Assembly (NCBI GenBank): GCA_021849525.1
Contig: JAJZSS010000025.1
Span: forward strand, 1-10,387
DNA: 10,387 nt
Reading direction: 5' to 3'
From: Chloroflexota bacterium
GTDB taxonomy: Bacteria > Chloroflexota > Anaerolineae > Anaerolineales > UBA4823
A model generated the notes under the pieces. That model was not told the DNA's origin, did no database searches, and worked only from the letters and a program-made list of their open reading frames with translations. Of the stretch, positions 5,345-10,387 are shown piece by piece (the stretch's first letter is position 1; every line of letters begins with the position of its first letter). The position numbers and the translations under genes are program-made.

Positions 5345-6936
5345 ATTTCCACCTCGTCGATATCGTGATTATAAGTTACTTCGCCAATCCGCTGGGGGAG
5401 AACAAAGCGCTGCTTTCCGGCGGTCCGTTTTTTATCGCTGCGCATGGCATCCAGGATAGACTGGACCGGGATGGAGGCGAGCAGGTCGACCGGCAGATCA
5501 AATTTAAGGAGGGTGGCGGTCATTTTTTCGACCAAACCTGGCTGCGCCAACCCGCGGCGCTGAGCCAGCCGGGCGGCTGCTACCATGCCTGATGCGACCG
5601 CTTCGCCGTGCCGGACGTGATAGCCGGAAGCAGATTCCAGGGCATGCCCCAGGGTATGCCCTAGATTCAAGACCGCCCGCAGATTTTCCTCGAATGGATC
5701 TGCCTGGATTACTCTGACTTTGACAGCAATTGCGCGGGCAATTATTTCAGCCAGGCCGCTGTGGACCGTCTCTGGACCCTGGCTGCACAGGTCGAACAGG
5801 TCTTCATCTCCGATGATCCCGGCTTTGATCACTTCCGCCATGCCGTTGTTGAATTCGACGGGTTGTAATGTGCTCAAGAAATCCGGGTCGATCAGCACCA
5901 GGCGCGGTGGGTGGAACGCCCCGACGATATTCTTCCCGGTGTGCAGGTCCACCCCCGTCTTGCCGCCGATGCTGGCATCCACCATACCCAGCAGGCTGGT
6001 GGGCATGGCCACCCACTGGATGCCGCGCATGTAGGCTGCGGCAGCAAAGCCGCCCAGGTCTGTGGTGACCCCGCCGCCCAGGGCGAGCAGCATGCTGCGC
6101 CTTTCGATACCCTGCGCCAGCATATCCTGCCAGACGAGGGCAGCGGTTTGGATGTTCTTGTGTTTTTCGCCAGCCGCAAAAGTGATTTGCCTGACGCTGT
6201 AACCGGCTGCGGTGAGGCTGCTGGCCGCTCCACCCGCCAGCCTGGCCACCTGTCCATCGACCAGCAGGGCGACCGGTCCGTTTAATCCCTGGTTGGAAAA
6301 GATGCTTCCGGCCTGGTTTTGTAATTGGCTGCGAACCAGGATCTCGTAAGGTGCGCCCATCCCGCGCACATGAAACCGCCCCAGCCTGATCTGCGCAAGG
6401 TTTACCAGATTCGCCGGATTCAGCTTGCCGCTGGTGATTGTGAGCGGGAAAGATGCATAATGAGCGGCGCGCTGCTCTAACAAGGCAGCAAGGCGAGAGT
6501 TCAGTCGTTCAGCCTGCTCCGCTGAAGACTGCCCTGCCTGTTCGTGGAGCAGTGGGCGGATGCCGGAATCAGTCTGGGCGCGCTGCTGCAGGCTTTCCAG
6601 CGGCGGGTTGAAACAAACAACCTGTCCGCGCGCCTCTACCCGGCGGCGGTTTTCGGGCGAAAGTAAGGCGCCGCCGCCCAGGGCGATTACCGCCGGGCCA
6701 GCCTCAGTGATCTGCGCCAGGACCTCGCCTTCGCGCTGGCGAAAACCTTCTTCGCCGCTGTCCTGGAAGATCTGCGGGATCAGGCGGCTGGTCTGTTTTT
6801 CGATTTCGTGATCCAGATCGATAAACGGCAGGTTCAGGGCCGCCGCCAACAAGGCACCGGTTGAAGTTTTACCCGAATAGGGCGGACCATAAAGATAAAT
6901 TTGTTCGGCGAAGGGATCAGGCATCGCGGGGTTCAT
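5329..6936 (-). CDS. aroKB: Fused shikimate kinase / 3-dehydroquinate synthase
   Basis: One reading frame of 535 residues joins two shikimate enzymes. Residues about 10-170 are shikimate kinase: P-loop GPPYSGKT (17-24), Asp40 and Asp42 of the DLD motif, FRQRE (65-69), GGG (87-89), the lid segment SGIRPLL (124-130) and the late QRAAHY arginine motif. Residues about 194-535 are dehydroquinate synthase: GEKHKN (256-261), NAD-binding [11 protein letters not shown] (287-297), [13 protein letters not shown] (318-330), AEVIKAG (367-373), [11 protein letters not shown] (424-434), HGEAVASG (443-450) and DKKRT (501-505). Glu368, His427 and His443 are the expected metal ligands. The frame stays open upstream to 7200, but that part is only a shadow of aroC. 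GGTGGAGGG precedes the ATG at 6936 (very close); ATG at 6924 is the alternative. The gene overlaps aroC by 20 bases (or 8) and aroQ by 16. Confidence 0.94.
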   Translation of the reverse strand: MNPAMPDPFAEQIYLYGPPYSGKTSTGALLAAALNLPFIDLDHEIEKQTSRLIPQIFQDSGEEGFRQREGEVLAQITEAGPAVIALGGGALLSPENRRRVEARGQVVCFNPPLESLQQRAQTDSGIRPLLHEQAGQSSAEQAERLNSRLAALLEQRAAHYASFPLTITSGKLNPANLVNLAQIRLGRFHVRGMGAPYEILVRSQLQNQAGSIFSNQGLNGPVALLVDGQVARLAGGAASSLTAAGYSVRQITFAAGEKHKNIQTAALVWQDMLAQGIERRSMLLALGGGVTTDLGGFAAAAYMRGIQWVAMPTSLLGMVDASIGGKTGVDLHTGKNIVGAFHPPRLVLIDPDFLSTLQPVEFNNGMAEVIKAGIIGDEDLFDLCSQGPETVHSGLAEIIARAIAVKVRVIQADPFEENLRAVLNLGHTLGHALESASGYHVRHGEAVASGMVAAARLAQRRGLAQPGLVEKMTATLLKFDLPVDLLASIPVQSILDAMRSDKKRTAGKQRFVLPQRIGEVTYNHDIDEVEICTLF

Positions 6937-8104
6937 CCCTCCACCAGGTATGTTCTCGGCTGTCGAGGTGCAGGTCACCCAGCCGGGCCTGGGGCAGGCG
7001 AGCAAAGCGCTCCTGGAGAGTCGCCAGGTCGTCACCGCCCAGCTTCTCCAGCAGAGCGTCGGCGAGCACAAAAGCGACCATCGCTTCCAGGATCGGCACG
7101 GCCCGCGGTACAGGGCAAAAATCGGAGCGTTCGTAGCGGGTAGGGGTCTGCTCACCGCTGGCCAGGTCGACGGTATCCTGGGGGGTAAGGGTCGTGGCAA
7201 TCGGTTTCATGGCGGCGCGCACGATCAGCGGCTCGCCGGTCGAGATGCCGCCCTCGACCCCACCGGCGCGGCGGGTATGGCGGACCAGATTCTCTCCCTG
7301 CAAATAGATCGCGTCCTGAGCCTGGCTGCCGGGCAGGCGGGCATTCTCAAAGGCATCACCAATCTCGACCCCCTTGATCGCCTGGACGCTCAGCACCGCA
7401 GCCCCCAGGCGGGCTTCCAGGCGCCGGTCCCAATGGACATGCGAACCGAGGCCGGGAGGCAACCTCAGGGCAGCAATTTCGACCACTCCTCCCAGGGTAT
7501 CGCGCTGGTGGATGATCTGCTCGATTTGGGCCAGCATTTGTTCGGCCGCGGCTGGATCGGGGCAGCGTACCGGGTTAGATTCTGCCAGCTGGATGCGCTC
7601 AGGCAAGGCAAGCCGGCTGAGATCGGCCTGGAGCGAACCGATCGCCGTCACATAGCCCCCGACTTGAATGCCAAACTGGCTTAACAGATGCTTGCAGACC
7701 GCTCCGGCCGCCACCCGGGCGGCAGTCTCGCGAGCCGAGGCGCGCTCCAGGCCGGGGCGTAAATCCGTGTAACCGTACTTCAGGGCGGCAGCTAAATCGA
7801 CATGCCCCGGGCGAGGGGTGGTGAAGGCTGCGATGGGCTTATCTGCCCAGCGGGTGTGGTCCTGGTTATGAATCAGCACTCCCAGCGGCGAGCCAATCGT
7901 TTTGCCTTCCATCACGCCGCTGAGAATCTGGGCGTGATCGCGCTCGATTTTCATGCGCGGGCCGGCGCCGTAGCCCGTCTGGCGGCGAAGAAGGTCCGGG
8001 TCGATGATTTCAGCTGAGACCTGCAGTCCGGCGGGAAGGCCTTCCAGGATCATCATCAGGCCCGGTCCGTGAGATTCGCCGGCGGTAAAGAATCGGAGTG
8101 TCAT
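6917..8104 (-). CDS. aroC: Chorismate synthase
   Basis: The enzyme converts 5-enolpyruvylshikimate-3-phosphate to chorismate, the branch point to the aromatic amino acids and other aromatics; it needs reduced FMN. At 395 residues it has normal length for the bacterial family. Motifs in order are TAGESHGPGL (7-16, with His12), RRQTGYGAGPRMKIERD (40-56), RPGHVDLAAALKYGYTDLR (98-116, with His101), ERASARETAARVA (120-132), RAGGVEGGISTGEP (279-292) and RSDFCPVPRAVPILEAM (326-342). RPGHVDL has Val where Ala is more common, a conservative change. The ATG shares an ATGA overlap with the stop of the upstream aminotransferase gene, and AAGGA lies nine bases before it. Its 3' end overlaps the start of aroKB. 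No flavin reductase domain is visible, so the cell must supply the reduced FMN. Confidence 0.97.
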   Translation of the reverse strand: MTLRFFTAGESHGPGLMMILEGLPAGLQVSAEIIDPDLLRRQTGYGAGPRMKIERDHAQILSGVMEGKTIGSPLGVLIHNQDHTRWADKPIAAFTTPRPGHVDLAAALKYGYTDLRPGLERASARETAARVAAGAVCKHLLSQFGIQVGGYVTAIGSLQADLSRLALPERIQLAESNPVRCPDPAAAEQMLAQIEQIIHQRDTLGGVVEIAALRLPPGLGSHVHWDRRLEARLGAAVLSVQAIKGVEIGDAFENARLPGSQAQDAIYLQGENLVRHTRRAGGVEGGISTGEPLIVRAAMKPIATTLTPQDTVDLASGEQTPTRYERSDFCPVPRAVPILEAMVAFVLADALLEKLGGDDLATLQERFARLPQARLGDLHLDSREHTWWRDEPRDA

Positions 8105-9285
8105 ACGCGGAATTCCTTTTCCAGGCGCTGCATCGCCTCAGCGATTTCATCGATCGGGGAGGTGAGAGACAGGCGGACGTAGCCCTCACCCTGCGCGCCG
8201 AAGATGCTTCCCGGCGTCAGGCTGACGCCGCACTGCTCTAAAACCCGGGCGCAGAAGCCGGTAGAGGTTTGCCCGGCCGGAACCGCGAACCAGACATAGA
8301 GTGAGGCCTGCGGCAGCCGGTAGTGGAATCCCAGCCGGTCAAGGGCAGCCGCCACACAGTCCCGGCGGGCCTGGTAGACCTGGTTACGTCCGGCGATCCA
8401 GCCCTGATCACCGTTCATCGCCACGGTAGCGGCTTCGAGAATGGGGAGGAAATGGCTGCTGTCGACGTTGGTTTTGAGCTGGTACAGGCAGCGGAGGGCG
8501 TCGGCGCGGCCAACTGCGGCCGCCACTCGCCAGCCGGCCATATTGTGGGATTTGGAAAGGGTATTGAATTCGATGGCAACATCTTTTGCCCCGGGGATTT
8601 CCAGCAGGCTGGGCGCGCGGTATCCATTAAATGTAACTTGCGTGTAGGCGGCGTCGTGGGCGAGCAGGATTTCGAATTGCCGGGCGAATTCGACCGCCGA
8701 CTGGAAAAATTCCAGGCTGGCCACGCCGGCGGTGGGGTTGTTCGGGTAGTTCAACCACAGGATCTTCGCTCGCCGAGCTATTTCATCCGGTATCCGGTCC
8801 AGCCGGGGCAAAAAGTCGTTTTCTTCCAATAAAGGCAGGGTAAAAACTTCAGCGCCGGCAATCTGGGCGCCGCGGGTATAGGTGATATATCCGGGATCAG
8901 GGACCAGGACGATGTCGCCCGGGTTGACCAGCGCTTGGTGCAGGTGGAAAATACCTTCTTTCGATCCAATCAGAGGCAGGATTTCGGTCTCGGGGTTCAA
9001 TTCGACGCCATGCAGGCGCCGGTACATCCCTGCCCAGGCCTGGCGGAGTTCCCGGGTACCAGTATGGGCCTGGTAGCCGTGGGTATTGGGGCGGCTGGCG
9101 GAGGCGTGCAGGCAGTCGATCACTGCAGGCGGTGGGGGCAGGTCGGGCGAACCAACATCCAGGCGGATCACCTGCTTACCGCCGGCGCTGAGACGGGCGA
9201 TCTGCTCATCCAGGGCAGCAAAATAATGGCTGCTGAGATGGGCGATGCGTTGAGCGACTTTGAGGGGTGGATTGGCCTGGCTCAT
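8101..9285 (-). CDS. Pyridoxal-phosphate aminotransferase, class I/II, in the aro operon
   Basis: This cytoplasmic fold-type I aminotransferase has 394 residues. Visible family features are DVGSPDLPPP (near 43-52), GSKEGI (107-112), PDPGY (129-133), NYPNNPTAG (179-187), HDAAY (210-214), the PLP-lysine segment NTLSKSHNMAGWR (241-253, Lys245) and YVRLSLTSP (369-377, with the Arg expected to hold the substrate carboxylate). The SKSHNMAGWR form and length resemble LL-diaminopimelate aminotransferase-like and related broad-range enzymes. Its place between aroE and aroC suggests an aromatic role, such as amination of prephenate or phenylpyruvate, but substrate cannot be read from the sequence. A GTG at 9312 would overlap the aroE stop (GTGA) and add nine residues. 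I prefer the ATG at 9285 because GGAG lies five bases upstream. It overlaps aroC by four bases. Confidence 0.88.
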   Translation of the reverse strand: MSQANPPLKVAQRIAHLSSHYFAALDEQIARLSAGGKQVIRLDVGSPDLPPPPAVIDCLHASASRPNTHGYQAHTGTRELRQAWAGMYRRLHGVELNPETEILPLIGSKEGIFHLHQALVNPGDIVLVPDPGYITYTRGAQIAGAEVFTLPLLEENDFLPRLDRIPDEIARRAKILWLNYPNNPTAGVASLEFFQSAVEFARQFEILLAHDAAYTQVTFNGYRAPSLLEIPGAKDVAIEFNTLSKSHNMAGWRVAAAVGRADALRCLYQLKTNVDSSHFLPILEAATVAMNGDQGWIAGRNQVYQARRDCVAAALDRLGFHYRLPQASLYVWFAVPAGQTSTGFCARVLEQCGVSLTPGSIFGAQGEGYVRLSLTSPIDEIAEAMQRLEKEFRV

Positions 9286-9308
9286 GACGTCTCCGGTTTT
9301 AAAAATAT

Positions 9309-10199
9309 TCACCGCGCTGCCTGGATCGCGGGCAATCCAACTGCCGGGTAAAGCACTTTCCGGGGTGGCTGGTGCCCGGTCCAGATGGCAAATGAGATGG
9401 CAGCCTGCTCGATCAGCATACCCAGGCCGTTGACTGCCAGGTGGCCCGTCTGACGAGCCCGGTGCAGCAGTACAGTCTCGGCTGGATTATAAATCAAGTC
9501 GTATACCCGGCAAGCCTCCGGCAAGGGGATTTCCTCAGGCCATGGGGACTGCTCAATGAGTGGATGCATGCCGGCCGGGGTGGTATTGACCAACCCATCC
9601 GGCCGGACCTGGCTGCTGATCCTCTCATAGTCAAGCTCCATCCAGGCCAGGCGGGTGAGCACGCCCGAGGCGAGATTGAGATCATCCGCCAGCTGCTGCG
9701 ACTGTTCGCTGCGCCGGGCAGCGATGGCTACCGAATGGCCCTGACTGGCCAGAGCGTAGGCCACGGCCCGCGCCGAGCCGCCGGCGCCCAGGATGACCCA
9801 GGACAGTTTTTTGTGAGGTGGCAGCATCTGCAGGCGCGCCAGGTGGTTGAGAAAGCCTGGCGCATCGCTGTTATCGCCTATCAGCTTACCATCTTTTACA
9901 TAAAGGGTGTTGACCGCTCCGATTGCCTGAGCTTCAGGGGTTACTTCGTCGACCATTTTCGCAAGGTATTCTTTGTGGGGCACGGTGACATTCAAACCGT
10001 GAATTTCGCCGCTTCTCAGCCGGTCCAATAAAGGCAGCAGCTCCGTTTCCCGTGCTGCGGGATCAACCGGATACAGTTTGTACTCCCCGTAGGTTCTGGT
10101 CGCCTGGAAGGCCGCCTGGTGGATGTGCGGCGACAGGCTGTGAGCCACGGGCCAACCGATCAATCCCAGACGGAAATACTCGGGTCTGTCTGGAATCAT
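9309..10199 (-). CDS. aroE: Shikimate dehydrogenase
   Basis: The enzyme reduces 3-dehydroshikimate to shikimate, normally with NADPH. The 296-residue protein has the substrate-binding half with GLIGWPVAHSLSPHIHQAAF (12-31), GLNVTVPHK (68-76, catalytic Lys76), AIGAVNT (92-98) and DNSDAPGF (109-116, catalytic Asp112). The nucleotide-binding half has GAGGSARAVAYAL (138-150), an AARRSEQ stretch (160-166) beginning with the usual basic residues, VNTTPAGM and NGLGMLIEQA near the C-terminus. Ser21 and Ser23 of SLSP fit shikimate binding. DNSDAPGF replaces the commoner DNTDGxGF, a mild change. Its ATG overlaps the aroA stop codon by three bases within ATGA; the ribosome binding site is weak (GGAAAG), which fits translational coupling to aroA. 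Confidence 0.96.
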   Translation of the reverse strand: MIPDRPEYFRLGLIGWPVAHSLSPHIHQAAFQATRTYGEYKLYPVDPAARETELLPLLDRLRSGEIHGLNVTVPHKEYLAKMVDEVTPEAQAIGAVNTLYVKDGKLIGDNSDAPGFLNHLARLQMLPPHKKLSWVILGAGGSARAVAYALASQGHSVAIAARRSEQSQQLADDLNLASGVLTRLAWMELDYERISSQVRPDGLVNTTPAGMHPLIEQSPWPEEIPLPEACRVYDLIYNPAETVLLHRARQTGHLAVNGLGMLIEQAAISFAIWTGHQPPRKVLYPAVGLPAIQAAR

Positions 10200-10387
10200 G
10201 GGCGGCTTTCCACATGAGCTCCCAGGGACTGCAGCGCCTGCACAAAGCCCGGGAAGGATTCGGCGATGATCTCAGCGCCCTGCACAGTGACCGGCGTACG
10301 GCTGGCCAGGCCGGAGATGGCCAGGGACATGGCCATGCGATGGTCGCCACCGGCGCTGGCCGTCCCGCCTTCCAGCCTGTCACGGCC
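10196..10387 (-). CDS. aroA: 3-phosphoshikimate 1-carboxyvinyltransferase (EPSP synthase), C-terminal part
   Basis: Only the last 63 residues are in the window; the gene continues past base 10387. They include GGDHRMAMSLAISGLAS, the DHRMAM motif typical of EPSP synthases, then AEIIAESFPGF, which carries the conserved Glu-Ser-Phe-Pro segment, and end in GAHVESRP before TGA (10198-10196). The enzyme joins phosphoenolpyruvate to shikimate-3-phosphate. It is the most upstream gene visible in the aro operon and its stop overlaps the aroE start (ATGA). UDP-GlcNAc enolpyruvyl transferase (MurA) is a relative but lacks this DHRMAM/ESFP ending and would not be expected here. Confidence 0.94.
   Translation of the reverse strand, partial: GRDRLEGGTASAGGDHRMAMSLAISGLASRTPVTVQGAEIIAESFPGFVQALQSLGAHVESRP

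Noticed and set aside
6937..7200. Frame of aroKB stays open upstream and could add 88 residues
   Set aside because: The added peptide is rich in Arg, Trp, Pro and Ser with no similarity to shikimate kinase, and it lies wholly inside the well-conserved aroC gene in another frame.
6950..7684. Plus-strand open frame of 244 codons opposite aroC
   Set aside because: Antisense shadow in GC-rich coding DNA; no domain, and aroC on the other strand is unmistakable.
1..10387. Novel defence, mobile or biosynthetic system
   Set aside because: Every gene except the LysM protein C-terminal region falls in a known housekeeping or energy-metabolism family; no transposase, integrase, direct repeats, CRISPR array or tRNA was seen.

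Overview
The window reads as a vertically inherited chromosomal segment from an anaerobic, fermentative bacterium. A member of Chloroflexota, class Anaerolineae, is my best guess. This rests on overall protein flavour, moderately high GC (judged by eye), a fused shikimate kinase/dehydroquinate synthase, and a secreted LysM protein with a Thr/Ser-rich linker. It is not a marker-gene assignment.

Layout, left to right. (1) Positions 1-384, minus strand: the N-terminal part of a MerR-family (TipA-like) regulator, cut by the window edge. Its promoter has the MerR-type 19-bp spacer and lies so close to the ATG that the mRNA is probably leaderless. (2) Positions 436-470: a hairpin separating the regulator from the next operon. 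(3) Positions 502-4001, minus strand: a four-gene operon read in the order carboxyltransferase, small membrane subunit, biotin carrier, membrane beta subunit. This is a sodium-pumping, biotin-dependent acyl-CoA decarboxylase, most likely methylmalonyl-CoA decarboxylase (mmdA-D-C-B). A good sigma-70-like promoter lies at 4070-4098. (4) Positions 4208-4786, plus strand: a lone divergent gene for a secreted LysM protein, closed by a strong and probably bidirectional terminator at 4812-4848. (5) Positions 4904-10387, minus strand: a tightly overlapping shikimate operon, read from the right edge as aroA (partial), aroE, a class I/II aminotransferase, aroC, an aroK-aroB fusion and aroQ.

How the genes work together. 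The mmd operon would remove the carboxyl group of methylmalonyl-CoA to give propionyl-CoA and use the released energy to export Na+. That is typical of succinate- or propionate-forming anaerobes. The aro operon covers every step from DAHP to chorismate apart from DAHP synthase, which is not in the window: AroB, AroQ, AroE, AroK, AroA and AroC. The embedded aminotransferase suggests that amination of prephenate, phenylpyruvate or a similar acceptor belongs to the same unit. Genes within each operon overlap or are separated by at most about two dozen bases, so translation is probably coupled.

I see no mobile element, CRISPR array, tRNA, rRNA or phage gene, and no convincing undescribed system. 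The points most worth a second look are the leaderless MerR promoter, the AroKB fusion with its altered P-loop, the aminotransferase in the aro operon, and the unassigned C-terminal region of the LysM protein.
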